A stretch of DNA of 64,000 bases from Allostella sp. ATCC 35155 (GTDB taxonomy: Bacteria > Pseudomonadota > Alphaproteobacteria > ATCC43930 > Allostellaceae), in contig AP019701.1 in NCBI GenBank assembly GCA_006738865.1, positions 1,050,001-1,114,000 on the forward strand, read 5' to 3'. Position numbers and translations under genes: made by a program. The notes under the pieces are model-generated. The model saw only the letters and a list, made by a program, of their open reading frames with translations, searched no databases and was not told the DNA's origin. Positions 23,214 through 31,804 of this stretch are shown piece after piece (position 1 is the stretch's first letter; each line of letters begins with the position of its first letter).

Positions 23214-26150
23214 TCACGCGAAGCGCTTTTCCAGCAATTCCAACGTGTTGGGATGCTCGGCGAGAAGCCGCCTGCATGCGCGCATCGCGGTATCCCGGTC
23301 ACCGGCCTGGCCCGCGATGTCGGCTTCGCTCGCGAGATCCGCCAAGTGGTCGGCGCCGAAGGTCCGCAAGCTCCCGGCGAGCGAATGCGCAAGGTGGCGC
23401 ATCGCGTCGAGGTCTGCGCTCTGCATTGCATTCTGCATGCGGTCGAACGTGGTTCGCGCCTCGGCAAGGAAGCGGCCGACGTGTCGCTGCGTCGCCTCGG
23501 CCCCGACGGCGTCGCGGAGGTCGGCCAGCGTCTCCTCGTTGATCCGCGGTTCGCCGACGCCATTCAACGGCACCGGCGCCTCGGTCTCCTCGGTCTCCTC
23601 GGGAGGGTGTTCCAATGCCGACAGGGCACGGGCGAGACTCGATCGCGTCAACGGCTTCACCACGACCGCTGACATGCCGGCAGCCAGATACCGGTCATGT
23701 TCGCTGGGCTGGGCCATCGCCGTGACGGCAATGATCGGAACTTGGCCGCGCGGAGGGGCGAGCCAACGGATTGCGGCGGTCGCCTCGATGCCGCTCATCT
23801 CGGGCATCTGGATATCCATGAGCACGAGGTCGAACGCCCGCTCGGACGCGGCCTCTACCGCCTCGCGGCCGTTTCCGACCACTTCGACCCGGTGCCCAAG
23901 GCTCCGCAGGATGCTGCTGACCACCTCCTGGTTGGTCGGATTGTCCTCCGCGAGGAGGATGTGCTGCGGCCGGACTGCCCCGATCGGGGTTGCGGCGAGC
24001 GGCTCGCTCGGCGATGCCATGCGTTCCTCGTCGATATCCAGCGTCAGGCGGACCCAGAAGGTGCTGCCGGCGCCGGGCGAACTGGACAATCCGACCTCAC
24101 CGCCCATGAGATCGGCCAGGCGCTTCACGATCGACAGCCCCAGCCCGGTTCCGCCGAAGCGCCGCGTGATGGACGCATCGACCTGTTCGAACCGGTCGAA
24201 GATGCGCCCCTGCGCATCGGTCGCGATGCCGATGCCCGTGTCGGTGACCGTGAAGCGGACATCCACCCTGCCCGTGTCGGCGGGCGTGGCCGTGATGGCG
24301 AGGATTACGCTGCCCTGGCTCGTGAACTTGATTGCATTGGAAAGCAGGTTCAGCAGGATCTGCCGCAGCCGGCCGGAATCCCCCCGCACGCGCATCGGCA
24401 GCGGCCCGGAGCGGGTCCAGGTCAAGGACAATGCCTTGGCCTGTGCAAGCGGTGCGACGAGTTCCACGATGCCTTCCACGATCTCGGCGATGTCGAAGCT
24501 GTCGGCTTCGAGGGCCACGCGCCCTTCCTCCAGCCGTGCAAAATCCAGAAGATCGTTGATGAGACGAAGCAGCGAAGCGGCGGAATCTCCGACGGTCCGC
24601 AACTGTCGCCGCTGGTCGGTGGAAAGATTCGCATCCTCGATGACGGACAGCGTGCCGATGATCCCGTTCATCGGCGTGCGGATCTCGTGGCTGATGGTGG
24701 CCAGGAACTCCGACTTCGCCCGGTTGGCCGCGTCGGCCTGTTCGTGGGCTGTGCGCAGTTCCTCCTCCTGGCGATGGCGCTCGGTGATGTCGCGGATGTA
24801 GGCCGTGAAGACCGGCCGCTCATTCGGGCTCGTCACGGTGATCGCGATCTCGGCCATGAACGTCGAGCCGTCGGCGCGCATCGCGCTTAGTTCGAGCCGC
24901 CGCCCCAGGATATGGGACTGACCCGTCCGGAGAAACCGTGCCAGTCCCTGGCTGTGTCCCTCGCGCATCGCCGGCGGCACGATCATGTCGGCCAGGGGCC
25001 GCCCCAGCACCTGCGATCGCCGACGCTGGAAGATGCGTTCGGCGGTCGCGTTGAATTCCACGATCCGGCCGTGATGGTCCATTCCGACGACGGCGTCGTG
25101 TGCCGTCGCCAGCATGGCGCTCTTCAACGCTTCGCTTTCGGCCAGCGCTCGCTGCTGCTGATGAAACGTCCGCAAATGTCGCCAGGAGACGGCGATGGCA
25201 CCGGCGAACACCGTCAGTGCCGCAATGCCGACGACGAGCAGGGTGACGGCGCGCTGCCGCCACTCGGCAAGGCCATCCGTCACCGCAATGCCGACGGAGA
25301 CGACGACCGGATAGCGCGGCAGCACCCGGAACGCGGTGATGCGGTCCAGTTCGTCCCGGTCCAGATCGCGATAGGTGCCGTGCTCCGCGTCGGGCAGGAA
25401 GCGGGTGAAGACGGGCAGCATCCCGAGCGTCGCGCCGACGGGCCCGTCGGTCGGTTCGGAGGTCGCGATGAGCCGGCCGTCATAGTGGAGGATGCGGAGC
25501 ACCGCCCGCGGGCGGACCGGCACGGCCCCGAACAGCGTGGCGAAGTGATCGGGGTTGAGGGTACCCACAATGACACCGGATGGACCGGGGCTGGCCGGCT
25601 CGGTCAAGCGCGCCATCGGAATGTGATGGATCGGAACGGCACCGGCGGCCGAGGCCGCGTCACCGAAATTCCGGCCAGGCGTCGGCTGCCCGAGGGCCGC
25701 TGCCGCGGGACGGCGTGTCAGTTGCCGAGCGAGATCGGCCCAGGCCCGGTCTGGCTGGAACGGGTGCCGGCCGCCGGAATCGCTGATCGTCGTGCGGGCA
25801 GCGTCGACGAAGGACAGGGAGCGGACGGGCGGCGCCGTCCGCGCATAGGTGAGGAGCAGGCGGGAAATCTCGGCCTCGGTCGCCGAGCGGCTGGCCTCCA
25901 GGGTGACTGCATCGCCGGTGAATGCCAGGATCGCCGCAGCCCCGTCGAGGCTTCCGGAGGCGAGCTCCGCCAGGAGGCGGGCGCCGGTCTCGGCTTCGCG
26001 TTCGACCTCCGCGAGCGCACTCCTGTGGCTCACCCACAGGTCGGTCGCGATCAACGCGGCGGCGGCGGCCAGGACGAATGCGACGCCGCCGGCGAACCAC
26101 GCCAGCAACCGCCTGCCTCCGCTTGCCGCACCACTCGCTTGAAGCGCCAT
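23214..26150 (-). CDS. Hybrid histidine kinase: periplasmic sensor, PAS, HisKA, HATPase, REC, HPt
   Basis: A 978-residue inner-membrane sensor kinase with its own phosphorelay. TM1 is at about residues 15-37 and TM2 at about 305-328. They enclose a ~265-residue Cache-like periplasmic domain (RSLSFVDAARTTISDSGG, LRILHYDGRLIATSEP). A PAS domain lies near 345-450 (AVVGMDHHGRIVEFNATAER). HisKA has the phospho-His in SHEIRTPMNG near 487, and HATPase shows NLLSNAIKFT, DTGIGI and GGTGLGLSIV. The REC acceptor is in LVLMDIQMPEMSG near 777, and the HPt His is in HLAHSLAGSLRTFG near 923. The layout resembles RscS/SypF, which feed SypG, so it may signal to the sigma-54 regulator (inference). It is divergent from a solute-binding protein by 42 bp. 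Confidence 0.93.
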   Translation of the reverse strand: MALQASGAASGGRRLLAWFAGGVAFVLAAAAALIATDLWVSHRSALAEVEREAETGARLLAELASGSLDGAAAILAFTGDAVTLEASRSATEAEISRLLLTYARTAPPVRSLSFVDAARTTISDSGGRHPFQPDRAWADLARQLTRRPAAAALGQPTPGRNFGDAASAAGAVPIHHIPMARLTEPASPGPSGVIVGTLNPDHFATLFGAVPVRPRAVLRILHYDGRLIATSEPTDGPVGATLGMLPVFTRFLPDAEHGTYRDLDRDELDRITAFRVLPRYPVVVSVGIAVTDGLAEWRQRAVTLLVVGIAALTVFAGAIAVSWRHLRTFHQQQRALAESEALKSAMLATAHDAVVGMDHHGRIVEFNATAERIFQRRRSQVLGRPLADMIVPPAMREGHSQGLARFLRTGQSHILGRRLELSAMRADGSTFMAEIAITVTSPNERPVFTAYIRDITERHRQEEELRTAHEQADAANRAKSEFLATISHEIRTPMNGIIGTLSVIEDANLSTDQRRQLRTVGDSAASLLRLINDLLDFARLEEGRVALEADSFDIAEIVEGIVELVAPLAQAKALSLTWTRSGPLPMRVRGDSGRLRQILLNLLSNAIKFTSQGSVILAITATPADTGRVDVRFTVTDTGIGIATDAQGRIFDRFEQVDASITRRFGGTGLGLSIVKRLADLMGGEVGLSSSPGAGSTFWVRLTLDIDEERMASPSEPLAATPIGAVRPQHILLAEDNPTNQEVVSSILRSLGHRVEVVGNGREAVEAASERAFDLVLMDIQMPEMSGIEATAAIRWLAPPRGQVPIIAVTAMAQPSEHDRYLAAGMSAVVVKPLTRSSLARALSALEHPPEETEETEAPVPLNGVGEPRINEETLADLRDAVGAEATQRHVGRFLAEARTTFDRMQNAMQSADLDAMRHLAHSLAGSLRTFGADHLADLASEADIAGQAGDRDTAMRACRRLLAEHPNTLELLEKRFA

Positions 26151-26192
26151 GGTCCTATACTAGACGGGCGACCTTCAGGAATGGAGCGGTCC

Positions 26193-26999
26193 ATGTTCGA
26201 TTGGCGCAACCTGTACGCGAGCCTGCTTGTCGGGCTCGCAGCGCTCGCCAGCCCGGCATATGCGGAGGGGCCGGTACGCCCACGCCTGGAGGCGATTCGC
26301 GAGGCTGGAATGGTGGCGGTCTGCATCTGGCCCGACTATTACGCGATCAGTTTTCGCAATCCGCGCAACGACCGTCTCGAGGGGATCGACATCGACCTGT
26401 CCCAGGCGCTCGCGAGCGATCTCGGCGTGGCGGTCCGCTATGTCGAGACGACCTTCGCCTCATTCATGGACGATCTGGAGGCGCGCCGCTGCGACGTCGC
26501 CATGTTCGGCGTGGGAGTGACCGAGGCGCGCCGGAAGCGGGTCGACTTCAGCGAGCCTTATCTGCGCAGCGGCATCTATGCGATCGTAGCCAAGGTCAAT
26601 CGCCGGATCACGCGCTGGGACGACATCGATCGTCCGGGTGTCATCGTGGCCGTCCAGGCGGGGACCTTCATGGAGCCGGCCATGCGCGGATACCTGCGGG
26701 CGGCGACCGTGACCGTCGTCCGCCCGCCGCAAACGCGGGAGGACGAGGTGCTGTCGGGCCGTGCGGATGCCTTCGCGACAGACTATCCCTACGGAAAGCG
26801 GATGCTGTTCCAGCACGACTGGGCGCGGCTCATCGAACCGCCTTCGCCGCTCTCGCCGACCTCGTATGCGTATGCAGTCGCGAGGGGAGAGGGAGCGTGG
26901 TTGACGCGCTTGAACGAGTTCGTCCGGGATGTCAGGCAGGATGGAAGACTCCTTGCCGCGGCAAGGCGTCATGGCCTCGAGGCGATCATTCTGAACTAG
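26193..26999 (+). CDS. Orphan family-3 solute-binding protein
   Basis: A 268-residue periplasmic protein. The signal peptide ends SPAYAEG near residue 25. The SBP_bac_3 fold is marked by IREAGMVAVCIWPDYYAISF, LEGIDIDLSQALASDLGV, CDVAMFGVGVTEARRKRVDF, SEPYLRSGIYAIVAK, IVAVQAGTFMEPAMRGYL, DEVLSGRADAFATDYPYGKR and a closing LAAARRHGLE helix. The start at 26193 has GGAG six bases upstream; the ATG at 26181 has poor spacing. No permease or ATPase gene is nearby, so it is unlikely to be part of a local ABC importer. Its divergence from the hybrid kinase suggests it presents a ligand to that sensor (inference). Ligand unknown. Confidence 0.85.
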   Translation: MFDWRNLYASLLVGLAALASPAYAEGPVRPRLEAIREAGMVAVCIWPDYYAISFRNPRNDRLEGIDIDLSQALASDLGVAVRYVETTFASFMDDLEARRCDVAMFGVGVTEARRKRVDFSEPYLRSGIYAIVAKVNRRITRWDDIDRPGVIVAVQAGTFMEPAMRGYLRAATVTVVRPPQTREDEVLSGRADAFATDYPYGKRMLFQHDWARLIEPPSPLSPTSYAYAVARGEGAWLTRLNEFVRDVRQDGRLLAAARRHGLEAIILN

Positions 27000-27039
27000 A
27001 TATTCCGGGCCTGGGGCGACGGTGGCCCCGCGTCGGACC

Positions 27040-27290
27040 TCAAGGTAGGCTCGCGAGCGGAAGCACCGTTCGCCAAAGCCCGTTGCGTGTCCCCGCAACC
27101 AACTTCAATTGCTCGTGCAGACGGCCGTCGCGCTCACCCGCGGCGGCCGTCTGCTTTTGTGCGCCACAAAGCCACAGCATCCGCGCGAGGTCGCCCTCCA
27201 GTTCGATCGTCAGCATGCCGTTCTCCGGGACGAGGCGGATCACCTCCACCAGCGAGCGGATCGCGTCGAACGCCCGCAGCCGGTTGATGC
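27040..27290 (-). pseudogene. C-terminal fragment of a large serine recombinase
   Basis: Only the last ~80 codons of a large serine recombinase remain. The minus-strand reading contains AFDAIRSLVEVIRLVPENG, MLTIELEGDLARMLWLCGA and the family-typical tail EQLKLVAGTRN before a TGA at 27042. The catalytic resolvase domain, Cys-rich domain and start codon are absent. The right end is not sharp; homology seems to fade between 27280 and 27350, where the truncated ppsA begins. It looks like the relic of an integrating element (inference). Confidence 0.6.
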
Positions 27291-29395
27291 CGCGGCCGCT
27301 CCGGCGGGGATCCGGCTCGCGATCGACGCGACCGGGTTACGGCCGCGATCGATTCCCGGCGGAGCCGGACGTGGCCGTCCGTTCCAGCGCGACCGCGGAG
27401 GACCTGCCGGAGGCGAGCTTCGCGGGGCAGCAGGAGACGTTCCTCAACATCCGCGGCGCCGACGCGCTGCTGGCGGCGTGCCGGCGCTGCTTTGCCTCGC
27501 TCTTCACCGACCGCGCCATCAGCTACCGCGACGCGCACGGGTTCGATCACCTGCAGGTCGCGCTGTCGGTGGGCGTCCAGCAGATGGTGCGGTCGGACCT
27601 GGCGGGCGCCGGCGTCATGTTCTCCATCGACACCGAGACGGGCTTCCCGCGCGTGGTGCTGATCGATGCCGCCTGGGGCCTCGGCGAATCCGTGGTGCAG
27701 GGCACGGTCGACCCGGACGAGTACCAGGTGTTCAAGCCGCTGCTGGCCGACCCCTCCCTCACGCCCATCGTCCAGAAGACCTGCGGCGCCAAGGCGCAGA
27801 AGATCGTCTACGCCGCAGGCGGAGAGACCCGCACCGTGCCGACCGCCATCGCCGAGCGGCAGGCGCATGTGCTGTCCGACGCCGAGATCCTGCAGCTCGC
27901 GCGCTGGGCCTGCGTCATCGAGCGGCACTATGGCGTGCCGATGGACATGGAGTGGGCCAAGGACGGCCATTCCGGCGAGATCTTCATCGTCCAGGCGCGC
28001 CCGGAAACCGTCCAGGCGCGCGCAGACGCGGCGGTCGTGCAGACCATCAGCCGCATCAGCGGCCAGGGCAGGGCGCTGGTGCAGGGCCTCGCCATCGGGA
28101 CCGGGGTCGGGGTCGGCCCGGCGCGCGTGCTGACCGACGCCGCGCAGATGGCGTCCTTCCCCGACGGCGCGGTCCTGGTCGCCGAGACGACGGACCCGGA
28201 CTGGGTGCCGGCCATGCGCCGCGCCGCGGCCATCGTGACCGATCGCGGCGGCCGCACCTCGCACGCGGCCATCGTCAGCCGCGAGCTCGGCGTGCCCGCC
28301 ATCGTCGGGGCCGGCGACGCCACCCGCCTCCTGCACGACGAGCAGGCGGTGACCGTCTTCTGCGCCGGGGGCGACGAGGGCGTGGTCTATGAGGGGCTGG
28401 CCGAGGTCGAGACCGAACGTCTCACCCTCTCCGACATCCCCGAGACGCGGACGCGCATCATGCTGAACCTCGCCAATCCGGCGGCCGCGTTCCGCTGGTG
28501 GCGGCTACCGGCCGACGGCGTCGGCCTCGCGCGCATGGAGTTCGTCGTCAGCAACCATGTGAAGGTCCATCCCATGGCGCTGGTCCGCTTCGACCAGTTG
28601 CAGGACCAGGAGGCGAAACGTCAGATCGCTGCGATCACCGAGGGCTTTGCCTCGCGCACCGGCTATTTCGTCGACCGCCTTGCCGGCGGACTGGCGCGGA
28701 TCGCGGCCGCGCTGCATCCGCGCCCCGTCATCATCCGCATGAGCGACTTCAAGACGAACGAGTACGCCAGGCTGATCGGCGGCGCGGAGTTCGAGCCGCG
28801 GGAGGAGAACCCGATGATCGGCTTCCGCGGTGCCGCGCGCTACTGCTCGCCCTTGTACCAGGAGGGCTTCGCGCTCGAGTGCCAAGCCATCCGCCGCCTG
28901 CGGGAGGAGATGGGCTTCACCAACGTCATCGTGATGATCCCGTTCTGCCGCTCGGTGGCGGAGGCCGATCGCGTGCTGGCGGTGATGGCGGAGAACGGGC
29001 TGCGCCGCGGCGAGAACGGGCTGCAGGTCTATGTGATGTGCGAGATCCCCTCGAACGTCATCCTCGCCTCCGCCTTCGCCGAGCGCTTCGACGGCTTCTC
29101 CATCGGCTCGAACGACCTCACCCAGCTCACCCTCGGCGTCGACCGCGACTCCGAGCTTCTCGCCGGCCAGTTCGACGAACAGGACGAGGCGGTGAAGTGG
29201 ATGATCCGCAGCGTCATCGCGGCCGCCCACGCGGCCGGCGCGAAGATCGGCCTCTGCGGCCAGGCGCCCAGCGACCATCCGGCGTTCGCGCGCTTCCTGG
29301 TCGAATGCGGCATCGACTCCATCTCGGTCGTCCCCGACAGCTTCCTGTCGGTGAAGCAGCATGTGGCGGCCGCGGAAGGCGCGGCCGGCGCATGA
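27287..29395 (+). pseudogene. ppsA: 5'-truncated phosphoenolpyruvate synthase
   Basis: PEP synthase makes PEP, AMP and phosphate from pyruvate and ATP. The body is intact: VAVRSSATAEDLPEASFAGQ, MVRSDLAGAGVMFSIDTE, FIVQARPETV, the phospho-His swivel GGRTSHAAIVSRELG, GVGLARMEF, GSNDLTQLTLGVDRDSE and the catalytic Cys in GLCGQAPSDHP. About 100 N-terminal residues, normally starting near VGGKNASLGE and forming part of the ATP-grasp domain, are missing. Residues before EPDVAVRSS do not resemble the family. The ATG at 27287 is only the first in-frame start; a 702-residue product would lack part of the nucleotide site. The breakpoint coincides with the recombinase fragment, so disruption by a mobile element is likely. 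No frameshift is seen downstream. Confidence 0.8.
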
Positions 29396-29405
29396 CCCGC
29401 CCGCG

Positions 29406-30119
29406 CTACCGGGTCACCCGGAAGCGTTCGGAGCGCGCCTGCAGGCCCCGCTCGGTGCGGATCGTGAACAGGATCGAACCGCCCGGCTCGGTCCAGTCCG
29501 GCACCGTGACATGGGCGGTCATGGTTCCGGTGTCGGAGGTGCGGGCGCGGGCGATGGCTTCGGTCGCGCGCGCCGGGGCGCCCGCACCCACCGTGACGGG
29601 CACGTTCCCGGGAAGACCGGTCGCCGAGATCGTGACGGAGGCGCCGGCAGGCCCGCTGTCGGGCGTGACGGAGATCGCCGGGGTCGGCCGGTCGGTGACG
29701 CCGATCGTCTGGCCGAGGCTGTCCAGGCGCGACTTCAGGTCGGGATTGCGGTCGAGCAGATCCTCGACGGAGGAGCCGACGCTGTCGGCGACGCGGCCGA
29801 CGGCATCGTTGGCCCGTTCGCCGAAATCCTTGAGCCGCGATCCGAGGCTCTGACCGGACCTGGCAGTCCGGCGCAGCCGCAGGGTCTGGCCGACCTGGAG
29901 GTCGCCCGATCCATCGACCCCGGGATTGGCGGCCAGGATCGCGCCTTCGGGAACGTCGCAGCGTTCGGCGATGCGGCTCAGCGAGTCGCCGCGCTGGACG
30001 GTGACGGTTGCGCCGCGGCAACCGGGCTCGGCGCCCTGGCCCCATGCCGCGCCGCCCCACGCAAGGATCCCGCAGGTCACACCGATCATTGCCAGGGCTT
30101 GGCGGCTGGTATTGCGCAT
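29406..30119 (-). CDS. Secreted LysM-domain protein
   Basis: A 237-residue exported protein. The signal peptide ends AAWGQG near residue 28. A LysM domain follows (TVQRGDSLSRIAERCDVPEG, ILAANPGVDGSGDLQVGQTL), then a helical linker (LKDFGERANDAVGRVADSV). The C-terminal Ig-like beta domain contains ISVTPDSGPAGASVTISATG. LysM domains bind peptidoglycan, so the protein probably sits on the cell wall in the periplasm. It is the last gene of a three-gene operon with a CAP-domain protein and another secreted protein, all downstream of an EcfG-like promoter. Confidence 0.82.
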   Translation of the reverse strand: MRNTSRQALAMIGVTCGILAWGGAAWGQGAEPGCRGATVTVQRGDSLSRIAERCDVPEGAILAANPGVDGSGDLQVGQTLRLRRTARSGQSLGSRLKDFGERANDAVGRVADSVGSSVEDLLDRNPDLKSRLDSLGQTIGVTDRPTPAISVTPDSGPAGASVTISATGLPGNVPVTVGAGAPARATEAIARARTSDTGTMTAHVTVPDWTEPGGSILFTIRTERGLQARSERFRVTR

Positions 30120-30176
30120 GGGTCTGCCTCCTTCGCGGCTGTGGTCGTCAGGTCGGGTCGTGGATGAAGGGTTTGC

Positions 30177-31139
30177 TCATCGCACGGCTCCGAGGACGAG
30201 GATCGCGGTCTTCCGGCCGGAGCCGTCGGCCTCGATGGCAAACCCGGCATGCGTCAGGCCGGGATCGAGCAGTCGCCGCTCGTCCCCGGCCCGCTCGTGC
30301 CATTGGCGATGGAAGAACCGCAGGTCGGCCTCCGTCTCCCGGGCACCGCAGCCGCCGCAGGCGGCTTTGAGGACGCCGAGGGAACGCCAGCGGCCGCGTT
30401 CGCCGTCCGGTAACCGGGCGTAGAGGTCGTTCGCACGCTCGAGGCCGCCGGAGCCGGAATCCGGGATGAGGGAGCGGGCAAGCGCATCGAGGGCGGGACT
30501 GCCCTGGATGCGATCACGCCCGCCGTCCTGGCGCAGGCGGTTCAACCGCTCGAGCATCCCGTCCGCCAGCTCGTCCGGTGCGAGCGCCTTCGGCTCTTCG
30601 CCCTCGCTCAGTCCGCGCGGCCGGCCCGGGCCGGCGAAGGTCTGCACGGCATAGAGCCCAGGCTGGTCTGCGGCCGCGATGCCGAAGCCGAACCGATCGA
30701 TGCCCCGACGCAGGATGTTCGCGCGGTGCTGCGGGCTGTCCATCCAGCCGCGCTGGAGCTGGCGGATGATGTCTGCCGAAAGCGCCGGCCCGCATTCCGC
30801 GCAGCGCGCGATGTTCTCGGCGACGAGCCGCCACCGGCTGCCGCCGGCGGATAGGAAGCGGTCCTGCACATCCTCCCCTTCGGGCGAGGTGTGCGCATAA
30901 TAGTCCCGCTGCAGCATGTCCTCCGCGTGGCGCTGCGCCGCCGCGTTGAGCGCCGGGTCGAGCTGGAGCGGCGGCAGGTCCTGCTCGGACCGGTCGGCGT
31001 TGAGGAGGGCCAGGGCCCGGTCCCGCGCCGGATCGAGTTCGAGCGCATCCGCCGGCGAGAGCCCCTGGGCGGCCAGGAGAAGCAGCCACAGGGTCGACAG
31101 CCCCGCAGACGCAACGCGCCGGCGACCGTCTCTCCGCAT
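30177..31139 (-). CDS. Secreted CAP (SCP/PR-1) domain protein
   Basis: A 320-residue exported protein. The signal peptide is at about residues 1-32 (LSTLWLLLLAAQGLSPADA). The CAP domain at about 35-170 contains LNADRSEQDLPPLQLDPALN, AQRHAEDMLQRDYYAHTSPE, AENIARCAECG, GWMDSPQHRANIL and FGFGIAAADQPGLYAVQTF; the paired His residues of the CAP cavity are present. The C-terminal half has an acidic linker and a Cys-containing segment (ACGGCGARETEADLRFFHR) with no recognised fold. Bacterial CAP proteins are envelope-associated with poorly defined functions. The start at 31139 follows the previous gene's stop by 5 bp. Confidence 0.85.
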   Translation of the reverse strand: MRRDGRRRVASAGLSTLWLLLLAAQGLSPADALELDPARDRALALLNADRSEQDLPPLQLDPALNAAAQRHAEDMLQRDYYAHTSPEGEDVQDRFLSAGGSRWRLVAENIARCAECGPALSADIIRQLQRGWMDSPQHRANILRRGIDRFGFGIAAADQPGLYAVQTFAGPGRPRGLSEGEEPKALAPDELADGMLERLNRLRQDGGRDRIQGSPALDALARSLIPDSGSGGLERANDLYARLPDGERGRWRSLGVLKAACGGCGARETEADLRFFHRQWHERAGDERRLLDPGLTHAGFAIEADGSGRKTAILVLGAVR

Positions 31140-31144
31140 TGGCG

Positions 31145-31708
31145 TCACAGGGTCGTCATGAGTTCGCAGCCCGCGAGCCGGATCTCGGGATCGCCGTCGC
31201 CAGCACTGGCCAGGCGCAGCGTGCAGGACGTCGTCGCATGGAAGGCCGCGGGTTTCGCTGCGCCGTTGCCGGGCCCCGCCTTCAGCACGCCGGTCTCGAC
31301 GGCGCGAATGCGGGCATCGACGTCGCCGTTCGGCAACTCGGTCACGCCGAGGACGTCGATATCGATCCGATAGTCGCCGATCGCGTGGGGCATGCGATCG
31401 AGGCGGCCCATGGTCATCCCGGCGAACCGCTGGAGTTCGGCCCCGGACAGGGAGAGCTGGAAGCTCATGGTGCTGCCCGTCGTGGCGAGGAAGCTGCCTC
31501 GGATGGCCACCGGAGCATCGTCGGCGACGTGCTCCTGCATCCACTTCGTGATGCCCTGCCAATCCCCCTGCTGCACGGCCTGCTTCGCCCGCTCGCCAAG
31601 GGGCTCCAGGAAGTTCGTCGCTTCCTGCCGGGTCAGCCGCACGTCCTGGGCAACCGCGGAGCCGGTGACGAAGAGGGCGGTGCCTGCGGCGACGAGAACC
31701 GATTTCAT
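31145..31708 (-). CDS. Secreted protein of unknown function
   Basis: A 187-residue exported protein, not recognised. The signal peptide ends GSAVAQDV near residue 20 and the start at 31708 has a GGAGG Shine-Dalgarno sequence. The mature part starts with a helix (EATNFLEPLGERAKQAVQQG), followed by a two-layer beta region (SFLATTGSTMSFQLSLSGAE, IDIDVLGVTELPNGDVDARI) and ends CTLRLASAGDGDPEIRLAG. Two Cys residues near the C terminus may form a disulfide. It is the first gene of the operon with the CAP and LysM proteins, 40 bp after an EcfG-like promoter, so it is probably a stress-induced envelope protein (inference). Confidence 0.7.
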   Translation of the reverse strand: MKSVLVAAGTALFVTGSAVAQDVRLTRQEATNFLEPLGERAKQAVQQGDWQGITKWMQEHVADDAPVAIRGSFLATTGSTMSFQLSLSGAELQRFAGMTMGRLDRMPHAIGDYRIDIDVLGVTELPNGDVDARIRAVETGVLKAGPGNGAAKPAAFHATTSCTLRLASAGDGDPEIRLAGCELMTTL

Positions 31709-31748
31709 GTGAACCTCCACCATCCGGGCTGTGCGTCCTTCCATTGCG

Positions 31749-31773
31749 AACCGGCGACGAGCCGGGCCGTTCC
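31749..31773 (-). promoter_or_regulatory. EcfG-type stress promoter for the secreted-CAP-LysM operon
   Basis: The minus strand reads GGAAC, 16 bases, GGTT. The alphaproteobacterial EcfG consensus is GGAAC-N16/17-CGTT. The -10 end is 40 bp upstream of the ATG at 31708. Confidence 0.6.
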
Positions 31774-31804
31774 AATTCCCAAGGGGGGCAGCCGCGGCGG
31801 CTGC

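Noticed and set aside
26139-26161. TTGAAG and TATACT as a sigma-70 promoter for the solute-binding protein
   Set aside because: The spacer would be only 11 bp.
26181-26192. Upstream ATG for the solute-binding protein
   Set aside because: Its Shine-Dalgarno spacing is too short; the ATG at 26193 has GGAG at a normal distance and gives a clean signal peptide.
25922-27286. A continuous plus frame joining upstream sequence to ppsA (would give a 1157-residue protein)
   Set aside because: The upstream part is antisense to the kinase and out of frame with the solute-binding protein; it has no PEP synthase N-terminal motifs.
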